From NCBI GenBank assembly GCA_050944255.1, contig JBMNQS010000091.1, positions 1 to 6,834 of the forward strand: a stretch of DNA of 6,834 nucleotides, read 5' to 3'. The position numbers and the translations under genes were made by a program. Positions within the stretch are counted from its first letter, which is position 1, and each line of letters starts with the position of its first letter. The DNA comes from JBMNQS01 sp050944255 (GTDB taxonomy: Bacteria; Bacillota; Clostridia; Christensenellales; Maliibacteriaceae). Below the pieces are notes generated by a model that was not told the origin of the DNA, did no database searches, and saw only the letters and a list, made by a program, of their open reading frames with translations. Positions 1 through 6,007 of the stretch are shown here, in pieces.

Positions 1-683
1 TTGAACTGCACATCGAGCAGGGGAAGGTGCTGGAAAGAAAAGACGTGCCCGTGGGCGTGGTTTCGGGCATAGCCGGGCCGCTGTGGATGAAGTTCAAGGT
101 ATCCGGGGAAGCCGGGCACGCCGGGGCAACCCCCATGGCGGACCGCAGGGACCCGCTGCCGGCGGCCGCCGAGATAATTGCCTTCATGGAACGGGAAGCG
201 CTGGTGAGGGCCGATACGGTGGCCACGGTGGGCAGAATATCCGCATCGCCCGGCGAAATCAACGTGATTGCGGAGTCGGTGGAGTTTACCCTGGACCTTC
301 GGGACATTGACGAGGCGGCCCGAGACAGCGTCGAGGAGAGCATCAGGCGGCGGGCGCAGGACATCTGCGATAAAAGGCAAACCATTCTTCGCGTACAAAC
401 GCTCCAGAAAGTCGCCCCGGTGCGCTGCGCGCCCTTTATCCTGCGGGAGATCGCCGCGGCCTGCGAGGATTTGGGTATGGCGTCTACGCTTGTGATGAGC
501 GGCGCCGGCCACGATGCGCTTCAGTTCAGGGATTTCTGCCCGGTGGGGATGATCTTCGTGCGTTCTCGAAACGGTATCAGCCATACCGCCGGGGAGTGGA
601 GCTCTCCGCAGGACTGCGCTGCGGGCGCTGAGGTGCTGTACCGGTCCCTGGTCCGGCTGGCGGGGGAGGCCGGCACGTCGTGA
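1..683 (+). CDS. M20-family amidohydrolase (allantoate / N-carbamoyl-L-amino-acid hydrolase type), 3' part
   Basis: Zn/Mn-dependent hydrolase of the peptidase M20 group that removes carbamoyl or ureido groups from N-carbamoyl amino acids or allantoate in the cytoplasm. The frame is open to the left edge: codons from base 3 read ELHIEQG, the family metal-ligand motif (His at 9-11), so the GTG at 27 is internal and the N-terminus with the other metal ligands lies outside. Visible next are GHAGATPM in the lid/dimerisation domain (His at 117-119), an Asn (261) and Arg (300, in LDLRD) that in characterised carbamoylases contact the substrate carboxylate, SGAGHDA near 498-518, and the C-terminal metal-ligand motif SHTAGEW (His at 582-584). 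About 226 residues of a usual 400-420 are present. The stop is TGA at 681-683. It converges on the liv operon, so it is not co-transcribed with it. Motifs do not separate allantoate from carbamoyl-amino-acid specificity; family call is firm, substrate is not. Confidence 0.9.
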   Translation, partial: ELHIEQGKVLERKDVPVGVVSGIAGPLWMKFKVSGEAGHAGATPMADRRDPLPAAAEIIAFMEREALVRADTVATVGRISASPGEINVIAESVEFTLDLRDIDEAARDSVEESIRRRAQDICDKRQTILRVQTLQKVAPVRCAPFILREIAAACEDLGMASTLVMSGAGHDALQFRDFCPVGMIFVRSRNGISHTAGEWSSPQDCAAGAEVLYRSLVRLAGEAGTS

Positions 684-827
684 TGCAGCCCATGCCGGCT
701 GTGGCCTAATAAAGCCGCCCGACGGCAGCCTGCTGTCCCGTGCCAAGCGGTGCGGCCATAAGCGAATCTGCAGATACGGTCGCGACGCGCATACCTGGCC
801 GCAGCCGTCCCACAAAATTAGAATTAA
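684..827. other. Intergenic stretch after the amidohydrolase, no gene seen
   Basis: No convincing coding sequence is present. Just after the stop there is a small stem (CAGCC 686-690 with GGCTG 697-701) that has no following T-run, so it is not a convincing terminator. The last part (about 812-829) is A/T-rich and serves as the U-tract of a hairpin read from the other strand. Confidence 0.5.
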
Positions 828-853
828 AATGAGGGGGCCAAAGCCCCCTCATT
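814..853 (-). terminator. Intrinsic-terminator-like hairpin, left copy, reading for the liv operon strand
   Basis: An 11-bp perfect stem (828-838 with 843-853, loop 839-842) is followed on the minus strand by a T-rich tail, TTTTAATTCTAATTTTG (positions 827 down to about 811). It would stop leftward transcripts from the liv operon that pass the right copy. On the plus strand the same hairpin is followed by AGAGG, with no T-run, so it should act in one direction only. Confidence 0.55.
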
Positions 854-858
854 AGAGG

Positions 859-885
859 CCGTCAAAAAACTTTATTTTTTGACGG
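859..885. repeat. Perfect 11-bp inverted repeat, CCGTCAAAAAA / TTTTTTGACGG
   Basis: Arms 859-869 and 875-885 pair perfectly around the 5-nt loop CTTTA. The A/T half of the stem places a T-run inside the hairpin rather than after it, so it is a poor terminator. It lies 5 nt from the left end hairpin of the composite, and part of its right arm (TTTTTTGAC) recurs at 1057-1065. Confidence 0.7.
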
Positions 886-891
886 ATCTGC

Positions 892-951
892 CAGGGATTT
901 TCCTGCTGCAAAAACGGATAGGTAGGTTTTTGCAGCGGCCGGAAAACCCTG
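892..951. repeat. 60-nt long imperfect hairpin
   Basis: An inner perfect 11-bp stem, GCTGCAAAAAC (905-915) with GTTTTTGCAGC (926-936), closes a 10-nt loop. It sits on an outer stem of CAGGG-TTTTCC (892-903, with A897 bulged) and GGAAAACCCTG (941-951). A small internal loop (904 versus 937-940) separates the two. About 22 base pairs form in all, making it the longest stem in the window. Confidence 0.7.
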
Positions 952-1018
952 AAAGGAGTACCCTAAAGGGCAGGCCTGTGCTGCGGCCGCACATGTCGCC
1001 CTTGCCCACGGAATTTAG

Positions 1019-1041
1019 ATTAGGGGGCTTCGGCCCCTAAT
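1019..1041. repeat. Hairpin with C(UUCG)G tetraloop
   Basis: Bases 1019-1028 pair with 1033-1041 (one bulged G at about 1023), closing a TTCG loop at 1029-1032 with a C-G pair. On the plus strand this is the exceptionally stable cUUCGg tetraloop. No T-run follows directly on either strand, so it looks structural rather than a terminator by itself. Confidence 0.6.
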
Positions 1042-1072
1042 AACCCCCCAGAAGACTTTTTTGACAGACTGA

Positions 1073-1109
1073 AATGAGGGGGCCAAAGCCCCCTCATTAT
1101 TTCTTTTCT
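1073..1109 (+). terminator. Intrinsic terminator, right hairpin copy, reading for the amidohydrolase strand
   Basis: The second copy of the 11-bp perfect stem (1073-1083 with 1088-1098, loop CAAA) is followed on the plus strand by ATTATTTCTTTTCT (1099-1109 and beyond), a usable U-tract. It lies about 390 nt after the amidohydrolase stop. On the minus strand it is followed only by TTTCAGTCTG, so it would be a weak terminator for livF despite being the nearer copy. Confidence 0.55.
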
Positions 1110-1128
1110 CAAGATATTTTAGCCGTCT

Positions 1129-1149
1129 GCCCGCCCCGCGGGCCGTTTT
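1129..1149 (+). terminator. Short GC-rich terminator-like hairpin beside livF
   Basis: GCCCGC (1129-1134) pairs with GCGGGC (1138-1143) around CCC, followed by CGTTTTA on the plus strand. The stem is only 6 bp and the T-run short, so this is a possible backup stop that keeps rightward transcripts out of livF. Confidence 0.35.
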
Positions 1150-1164
1150 ATCCAAAACATAAAA

Positions 1165-1872
1165 TCAAAGGCCCAAATACGCCTTTTTGATGGCGCTGTC
1201 GCGCCGCAATTCCCGCGAGCGGCCGGAAAAGACGATCTGGCCCGTTTCAATCACATAGGCCCGGTGCGATACGTGCAGGGCCATCTGGGCGTTCTGCTCC
1301 ACCAAAAGGATGGTGACGCCGTGCTCCACGTTCAGCTTGTGGATGGTGCGGAAAATTTCCTCCACCAAAATGGGGGAGAGGCCCATGGAGGGTTCGTCCA
1401 TCAACAGCAGCTTGGGACGCGTCATCAGCGCGCGGGCGATGGCCAGCATCTGCAGTTCGCCGCCCGAGAGCGTGCCGGCCTGCTGCTGCTTGCGCTCGTA
1501 AAGGCGCGGGAATATGCCGTACGCCCAGTCCGCGTCCTTTTCAATTTCCGCCCTGTCGTTTCGCAGGTACGCGCCCAGGTACAGGTTTTCGACCACCGAG
1601 AGATTGGGGAACACGCCCCTGCCTTCGGGCACCTGTGAAAGGCCCAGACGCACGATGTTATGCGCCTGCTCCTGCGAGATATCCGTTTGCATAAACGAGA
1701 TACTGCCCGAGGTGGGGCGCTTGAGGCCGGAGATGGTATGCAGCGAGGTGGTTTTGCCGGCGCCGTTTGCGCCGATAAGCGCCACTACCTCACCCTGGCT
1801 GACCGTCAGCGAGACGGACTTGAGCGCCGGGATGACGCCGTAGTGGACTGTAAGATCGTTGACTTTCAGCAT
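1165..1872 (-). CDS. livF: High-affinity branched-chain amino acid ABC importer, ATPase LivF
   Basis: Cytoplasmic nucleotide-binding subunit that powers a HAAT-family importer together with LivG. The 235 residues match the usual LivF length. Walker A GANGAGKT is at 34-41, the Q-loop with SQVPEGRGVFP at 79-89, the ABC signature LSGGELQ at 134-140, and Walker B LLLMDEP at 154-160. The H-loop position reads VEQN (190-193): LivF proteins typically have Gln here instead of His, which separates it from LivG. The signature carries Leu where LSGGEQQ is common. The ATG at 1872 follows the livG stop by 5 nt, with a GAGAGGG ribosome site at about 1889-1883 inside the livG end. It is the last gene of the operon; its transcript would run into the hairpin cluster on the left. 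Stop is TGA at 1165-1167. Confidence 0.95.
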   Translation of the reverse strand: MLKVNDLTVHYGVIPALKSVSLTVSQGEVVALIGANGAGKTTSLHTISGLKRPTSGSISFMQTDISQEQAHNIVRLGLSQVPEGRGVFPNLSVVENLYLGAYLRNDRAEIEKDADWAYGIFPRLYERKQQQAGTLSGGELQMLAIARALMTRPKLLLMDEPSMGLSPILVEEIFRTIHKLNVEHGVTILLVEQNAQMALHVSHRAYVIETGQIVFSGRSRELRRDSAIKKAYLGL

Positions 1873-1877
1873 GCCTT

Positions 1878-2744
1878 TTATACCCTCTCAGATGCGGCGG
1901 GACCGCGGTCCGCCGTCCAGTCATATTCCGCGTCCGGATCGCTCGAGTGCGCGCGGCCGAGATACGCCTCGATCACCTGCTGGTTGTTCTGGATTTCCGA
2001 CGCCGTTCCCTCGGCGATCTTTTCGCCGTGGTCAAGTACGATGATGCGATCGGAAATACCCATTACAAAGCGCATATCGTGCTCGATAAACAGCACGTGC
2101 TTTTTGCATACTTGGGTGATGTGCCGGATCAGCGCGGTCAGCTCTTCCTTCTCCATGGCGTTCATCCCCGCGCCCGGCTCGTCCAGCAGTATGAGCGAGG
2201 GGTCCGTGGCCATCGCGCGGCCGATCTCCAGCAGCCGCTGCTTGCCGTAGGGCAGGCTCGTGGAGAGCAGTTTTTGCTGATCGAGAAGCCCTACCATCTG
2301 GAGGATCTCCTCGCATTCTTCTATGATGCGCCTGCGCCTGGAGCGCATTGCGGGCGAAAGGATCACGGAAGGCAGGATGCGTTCCCTGTTACATCCGGGG
2401 TGCGCGATCAAAAGGTTTTCCAGCACCGTCAATCCAGTGAACAGGCGGATGTTCTGGAACGTGCGGGCAATGCCTACGCGCACGCGTTCATGCGGGTGCA
2501 TGGAGGTAATGTCCCGGCCCATGAAGTGTATCCTGCCGCCATCGGGCTGGTATATGCCCGTCAAGAGGTTGAATATGGTGGTCTTGCCCGCGCCGTTGGG
2601 CCCGATCAGCGAGAGTATTTCACCGCCGCAGTGGTGCAGCGTCACGTTATTGACGGCTACGAGGCCGCCGAAGCGGACGGACACGCTTTTTACATCCAGT
2701 ATGTTGCCGGAAGCATTGTTTTGCGCTTGGCACTTATTTTCCAC
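1878..2744 (-). CDS. livG: High-affinity branched-chain amino acid ABC importer, ATPase LivG
   Basis: Second ATPase of the importer. I chose GTG at 2744 (288 residues) because a perfect AGGAGG (2758-2753) lies 8 nt ahead. The longer ATG start at 2777 (299 residues) has no ribosome site and would overlap livM by 44 bp. With GTG the overlap is 11 bp, which suggests translational coupling. Walker A GPNGAGKT is at 48-55, the Q-loop with ARTFQNIRLF at 93-102, the LivG-type signature LPYGKQR at 164-170, Walker B LILLDEP at 184-190, EPGAGMN at 189-195, and the H-loop His at 222 (IEHDM). The core ends at AYLG, the usual LivG C-terminus; about 25 further residues (264-288), rich in Asp, Ser and Arg, form an added tail with no recognisable domain. 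Stop is TAA at 1878-1880. Confidence 0.93.
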   Translation of the reverse strand: MENKCQAQNNASGNILDVKSVSVRFGGLVAVNNVTLHHCGGEILSLIGPNGAGKTTIFNLLTGIYQPDGGRIHFMGRDITSMHPHERVRVGIARTFQNIRLFTGLTVLENLLIAHPGCNRERILPSVILSPAMRSRRRRIIEECEEILQMVGLLDQQKLLSTSLPYGKQRLLEIGRAMATDPSLILLDEPGAGMNAMEKEELTALIRHITQVCKKHVLFIEHDMRFVMGISDRIIVLDHGEKIAEGTASEIQNNQQVIEAYLGRAHSSDPDAEYDWTADRGPAASERV

Positions 2745-3768
2745 GCCGCTCACCTCCTGCGGACAGCTTGTAGGCATTGAGCACGCGCTTGTCCATGCCC
2801 CAGAACCCCTGCGGCCGGTAGATCATCATGACCACCATCAGCAGGCCGTAGAGGATCATGCGGTACTCGTTGGCCGCGCGCAGAAGTTCGGGAACCACCA
2901 AAAGCAGCGCCGCGCCGATCATGGAGCCGGGGATGGAGCCAAGGCCGCCCAGCACCACCATGGCCAGTATCGTCACCGAACCGTTGTAGATGAACGTATC
3001 GGGGCTGATAAACGAGATATAGCTGGCATAGAAGGTACCTGCGGCGCCGGCAAACGCGGAGGAGAGCACAAAGGCCATGAGCTTGTATTTCACCGGCAGG
3101 ATGCCGATGGACGAAGCGGCGATCTCGTCGCCTTTGACCGTGAGCATGGAAAGGCCGATGCCCGATGTGGTGAGCCTGCGCAGGAAGAAGACGGTGAAGG
3201 CCACCAGCAGCGCGATGATATAGTAGTACGGCACGGGCCCGGAGAAGCTGTATCCGAATATCTTGGGCGCGGGGATGCCCGGAAGACCGAGGGGACCCCT
3301 GGTGAGGTCCGTGGTGTTGATGAGCACCAGGCGCACGATTTCGCCGAAACCCAGCGTAACGATGGCCAGATAGTCGCCGCGGAGCCTAAGCGTAGGCAGT
3401 CCCAGCAGGAATCCGGCCAGCGCCGAGAACAGGGCGCTGATGGGCAGGGCGAGCCAGAACGAGACGCCCAGCCGCAGCATTAAAAGCGCCCCGGTATAGG
3501 CGCCCACGCCGTAAAAGGCGATGTGCCCGAAGGAAAGCTGTCCCGCAAAGCCCACCACAAGGTTCAGGCTCAGCGCCAGGATGCAGTAGATGCCCACAAC
3601 GATTACAATGTGCAGCACGTATGTGTTGGCCACCACCATCGGCAGCAGGATATACAGCGCGCAGGCCGCCAGCGACGTAACGAGCATAAAACGTCTGCGC
3701 TCCTTCGTGCCGCGCGGCGGGATGCGGTCCATCCATGACTGGAGTCTTTTTTTCCACATTTCTTTCAT
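2734..3768 (-). CDS. livM: Branched-chain amino acid ABC importer, permease LivM
   Basis: One of the two integral-membrane channel subunits. The 344 residues begin with a basic cytoplasmic stretch (1-26, many Lys/Arg) before the first membrane segment (about 27-47). The LivM hallmark LSLNLVVGFAGQLSFGHIAF is at 66-85, and LRLRGDYLAIVTLGFGEIVR at 127-146. Several more hydrophobic spans follow, then the cytoplasmic coupling region around GDEIAASSIG, which contacts an ATPase. YRPQGFWG closes the last span. In the coupling loop VKGDEIAA replaces the more usual R-x-x-E-DEIAA form. The ATG at 3768 lies 8 nt after the livH stop. AGGGGG (3778-3773) is only 4 nt ahead, so the in-frame ATG at 3759 is an alternative start. 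Stop is TAA at 2734-2736, inside livG. Confidence 0.94.
   Translation of the reverse strand: MKEMWKKRLQSWMDRIPPRGTKERRRFMLVTSLAACALYILLPMVVANTYVLHIVIVVGIYCILALSLNLVVGFAGQLSFGHIAFYGVGAYTGALLMLRLGVSFWLALPISALFSALAGFLLGLPTLRLRGDYLAIVTLGFGEIVRLVLINTTDLTRGPLGLPGIPAPKIFGYSFSGPVPYYYIIALLVAFTVFFLRRLTTSGIGLSMLTVKGDEIAASSIGILPVKYKLMAFVLSSAFAGAAGTFYASYISFISPDTFIYNGSVTILAMVVLGGLGSIPGSMIGAALLLVVPELLRAANEYRMILYGLLMVVMMIYRPQGFWGMDKRVLNAYKLSAGGERRGK
2751..2758 (-). promoter_or_regulatory. Shine-Dalgarno site that decides the livG start
   Basis: AGGAGGTG on the minus strand inside the 3' end of livM. AGGAGG ends 8 nt before the GTG at 2744, an ideal spacing. No comparable site precedes the ATG at 2777, which supports the shorter LivG. 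Confidence 0.75.
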
Positions 3769-3776
3769 TGCGCCCC

Positions 3777-4649
3777 CTATACCTTGTCCCGCGTCGCTCT
3801 GCCCAGAATGCCGCTGGGTTTGAATATCAGCACGATGATCAAAATGCCGAATGCAAACGCATTGGTATATCCCGAGGAGATGTAGGCCGCGCCCAGCGAC
3901 TCGATCACGCCGATCAAAATGCCGCCGAGCATGGCGCCGGGGAGATTGCCGATACCGCCCAGCACCGCGGCGGCGAATGCCTTCAGGCCGTAGTTATAGC
4001 CCATGGTGGGGTAGACGGCGTCGTAATAGGCGCCCGCCATAAAGCCGGCGATGGCGGCCAGTATGGAGCCGATGGCAAACGTCATGGCGATGACGTGGTT
4101 GGTATTGATGCCCATGAGCTTGGCGTTGTCCAGGCTATGGGACGTGGCGCGCATGGCCACGCCGAACTTTGTCTTTTGCACCATCGTATACAGCGCGATC
4201 ATCAGCAGCGTGGACAGCAGCAGTATATAAATCTGAAGGTTGGAGAGCACCACCGAACCGATGGTGATCCGCTGGATTTCGATGCCCACGGAAAACGGCC
4301 GCGTCTCGGTGCCGAATATGACCTGCGCGATATTGGCCAGCATAATGGAGACGCCCATGGCGCTGATCAGGCTTGCAAGCCTGTCGGCCACGCGGATGGG
4401 GCGGTACGCAAAGCGCTCGATGGCGATACCCAATAGCGCCGTGCACAGGCCGGCCAGAGGCAGCGCCACAACGAAGTAGATGCCGAAGGTCCGGCTCAGC
4501 GTAAGCCCAAAGAAGGTGCCCATCATGAATATATCGCCATGGGCGAAATTAACGATGCGCAATATACCGTATACCATGGAAAAACCGATGGCAATGAGCG
4601 CATAGACGCTGCCTACGGTAAGTCCGTTTACCAGTTGTTGTGCAAACAT
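3777..4649 (-). CDS. livH: Branched-chain amino acid ABC importer, permease LivH
   Basis: Second channel subunit, 290 residues, the usual LivH length. The N-terminus carries the LivH hallmark NGLTVGSVYALIAIGFSMVY (8-27) and the following RIVNFAHGDIFMMG (31-44). ERFAYRPIR is at 78-86. A cytoplasmic coupling loop around MRATSHSLDNAKLMGIN follows, then LKAFAAAVLGGIGNLPGAMLGG and the C-terminal FKPSGILGR. Hydrophobic segments run throughout, consistent with about eight membrane spans. The ATG at 4649 has only a weak upstream site (AAGGA, about 12 nt away), and no clear promoter precedes it. It is probably expressed by read-through from the binding-protein gene past the hairpin at 4724-4761. Stop is TAG at 3777-3779. 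Confidence 0.95.
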   Translation of the reverse strand: MFAQQLVNGLTVGSVYALIAIGFSMVYGILRIVNFAHGDIFMMGTFFGLTLSRTFGIYFVVALPLAGLCTALLGIAIERFAYRPIRVADRLASLISAMGVSIMLANIAQVIFGTETRPFSVGIEIQRITIGSVVLSNLQIYILLLSTLLMIALYTMVQKTKFGVAMRATSHSLDNAKLMGINTNHVIAMTFAIGSILAAIAGFMAGAYYDAVYPTMGYNYGLKAFAAAVLGGIGNLPGAMLGGILIGVIESLGAAYISSGYTNAFAFGILIIVLIFKPSGILGRATRDKV

Positions 4650-4716
4650 AGCGAAGAATCATCCTTAATTACGAAGTAGGTTGCAAAAATCTCGCGCAGG
4701 CCGACTAAATTTGCAA

Positions 4717-4761
4717 AATCGAGAGGGACGGTTTATGCGGCCCTGAAGCGAAACCGTCCCT
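4717..4761 (-). terminator. Hairpin between binding-protein gene and livH, probable attenuator
   Basis: AGGGACGGTTT (4724-4734) pairs perfectly with AAACCGTCCCT (4751-4761), an 11-bp stem closing a 16-nt loop. On the minus strand the stem is followed by CTCGATTTTGC, a short and interrupted T-run. This suits a leaky terminator or 3'-end stabiliser that lets the binding protein be made in excess over the membrane and ATPase subunits, a common arrangement in importer operons. Function is inferred from position and shape. Confidence 0.55.
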
Positions 4762-4802
4762 GCTGCCATTGCCAGCTTATATAGCCTGCCCGATGCGCGA
4801 AA

Positions 4803-5927
4803 TCAGTCTATGACCTCAAACGCGCCGCCAACCACGGCGACCATGGAGGGCACGCGGTTCACGTCGCCGTTCTCGTCGAAGGTGGTGACGCCCGTTGCGC
4901 CGTTAAGGCCGGAAAGCGTGGTCAGGTAATCGTTGATTTTTGTGCGGTCGGCACCTGCGTTTTTCAACGCCTCAAGTACGCACAGGCCCGCGTCATACGC
5001 GTAGGCGGCATAGGTGCTGGGGGCTTCGCCGTTGGCTTCCTGGTAGAGCTTTACGAATTCCTGCACCACCGGATCGGGATTGACGTCGGAGAAGAACGCG
5101 GAGAACGTCACGCCTTCAACGTCCGCGCCGCCCAGCTCGATGAGCGCGGGGGAATAGATGCCGTCCACGCCGACGATGGGATACTCCGCATCCATGCGCG
5201 CGGCCTGCTTGGCGATGAGTGCCGTCTCATTGTACAGCCCGCCGATGAAAATCACGTCCGGGTCGCCGGATTTGATCTTGGTGACAATCGTGGTAAAGTC
5301 GGTGGATTCGCCGACAAGATAGCTCTCGTAGGCAACGATCTCGATGCCCGCGGCTTCGCATTCTTCCTTATAGATTTCCGCGACGCCTACGCCGTAGTCG
5401 GTGTTTTCATACACGATGGCGGCCTTTTGGACGCCGTATTTTTCAAATGCCCATTTCGCGGCATAGCGTCCGCCGATGTCGTCGGTGGGGATGGTCCGGT
5501 ACGTGAAGGGACCGGCGTCGGTGACGGCGGGGGAGGAGGACCCGAAGGCGATCTGGGAGAGGCCTACCTGATTGAAGATGGGAGAGGCGGCAAGGGTGCA
5601 CGAACTGTTGTAGTTGCCCACCACCGCGAGGATCTTCTTATCCTGCGCGAACTTGTTGGCGATGGTGGCCGCTTCTGTTGGGTCGCTCTTGTCGTCCTGC
5701 GAATCGATGATGACGGTGGCGCCGTCGATGCCGCCGGCTTTGTTGATCTGGTCAACCGCGATCTGCAGGCCTTTGAGTGCGGCCTGTCCGTCCTGTGCGC
5801 TGGTGCCGGTCAAAGGTCCCGCGAAACCGATCACATACTCTTTGGCTTTGGGGGCACAGCCGGTGAAGGAGAGACTCAACACAATGAGCAATGCAAGGAC
5901 CGTTACGAAAACACCGTACTTCTTCAT
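4803..5927 (-). CDS. Branched-chain-amino-acid-type substrate-binding lipoprotein (Peripla_BP_6 family)
   Basis: Extracytoplasmic receptor that hands substrate to LivHM, first gene of the operon. The 374 residues start with a lipoprotein signal: MKK, a hydrophobic core, then FTGC with the lipidated Cys at 24 (Phe at -3 is slightly unusual). The mature part is a two-lobed type I binding protein: GPLTGTSAQDG (37-47), INKAGGIDG (61-69), VVGNYNSSCTLAASP (102-116), GSSSPAVT (129-136), YENTDYG (173-179), DPDVIFIGGLYNE (222-234) and GVDGIYSP (253-260). The SSCT and SSSPAVT segments, the Tyr of NTDYG and the Glu of YNE correspond to the positions that hold the alpha-carboxylate and amino groups in LIV-type binding proteins, which favours an amino-acid-like ligand. 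The ATG at 5927 has a perfect AGGAGG (5940-5935) 7 nt ahead. The exact ligand cannot be read from sequence. Confidence 0.93.
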   Translation of the reverse strand: MKKYGVFVTVLALLIVLSLSFTGCAPKAKEYVIGFAGPLTGTSAQDGQAALKGLQIAVDQINKAGGIDGATVIIDSQDDKSDPTEAATIANKFAQDKKILAVVGNYNSSCTLAASPIFNQVGLSQIAFGSSSPAVTDAGPFTYRTIPTDDIGGRYAAKWAFEKYGVQKAAIVYENTDYGVGVAEIYKEECEAAGIEIVAYESYLVGESTDFTTIVTKIKSGDPDVIFIGGLYNETALIAKQAARMDAEYPIVGVDGIYSPALIELGGADVEGVTFSAFFSDVNPDPVVQEFVKLYQEANGEAPSTYAAYAYDAGLCVLEALKNAGADRTKINDYLTTLSGLNGATGVTTFDENGDVNRVPSMVAVVGGAFEVID

Positions 5928-5934
5928 AGAATGA

Positions 5935-5940
5935 CCTCCT
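5935..5940 (-). promoter_or_regulatory. Strong Shine-Dalgarno site of the binding-protein gene
   Basis: AGGAGG on the minus strand, followed by the 7-nt spacer TCATTCT and the ATG at 5927. It is the best-placed ribosome site in the window and fits high expression of the receptor. Confidence 0.85.
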
Positions 5941-5960
5941 AAACATATCGGAAATTTTAA

Positions 5961-5992
5961 GCGTCCCGGAACAGCGAATAAATGGTGGACGC
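5961..5992 (-). promoter_or_regulatory. Possible leader hairpin in the binding-protein mRNA
   Basis: GCGTCC (5961-5966) pairs with GGACGC (5987-5992) around a 20-nt loop that contains the second GCGAATAA copy. It would lie in the 5' leader about 20 nt before the ribosome site. Six base pairs with a large loop is weak evidence for a functional structure. Confidence 0.3.
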
Positions 5993-6007
5993 ATCACCCA
6001 ACCGTTT

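Larger units (their letters stand above)
828..1098. repeat. Composite hairpin-rich intergenic repeat with matching ends
   Basis: A 271-bp block packed with inverted repeats between two convergent genes. Each end is the same perfect hairpin (828-853 and 1073-1098; arms AATGAGGGGGC/GCCCCCTCATT, loop CAAA); identity reaches 28 nt counting flanking bases (827-854, 1072-1099). Exactly 7 nt inside each end hairpin lies a matching inverted word, GTCAAAAAA (861-869) on the left and TTTTTTGAC (1057-1065) on the right. The ends are therefore imperfect terminal inverted repeats of about 42 nt. Between them lie further stems at 859-885, 892-951, 966-1003 and 1019-1041. This is unlike a simple bidirectional terminator and more like a MITE- or REP-type repeat unit. 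Element status is inference; the repeats themselves are read directly. Confidence 0.6.

Noticed and set aside
27..683. GTG at 27 as the true start of the amidohydrolase
   Set aside because: The codons before it encode ELHIEQG, a family motif containing a metal-binding His, so the gene extends past the left edge.
828..1098. CRISPR array
   Set aside because: Only two copies of the 26-nt palindrome exist, 219 nt apart, with no regular repeat-spacer pattern and no cas genes.
828..1098. Insertion sequence with transposase
   Set aside because: The block is 271 bp and encodes no transposase-like protein on either strand; at most it could be a non-autonomous element.
1947..2780. A 277-codon plus-strand open frame opposite livG
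   Set aside because: Shadow of livG; no recognisable motif and no ribosome site matching a plus-strand gene.
2323..3483. A 386-codon open frame on the plus strand
   Set aside because: It runs antisense to livG and livM, whose family motifs are unmistakable. Its translation is rich in His, Gln, Arg and Asp without any domain, as expected from the reverse complement of GC-rich membrane-protein codons.
3735..4436. A 233-codon plus-strand open frame opposite livH
   Set aside because: Shadow of livH with low-complexity His/Gly/Asp/Gln composition and no domain.
5427..5942. A 171-codon plus-strand open frame opposite the binding-protein gene
   Set aside because: Antisense to a clear lipoprotein receptor. 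It is Gly/Val/Asp-rich with no motif and covers the signal-peptide and ribosome-site region of the real gene.
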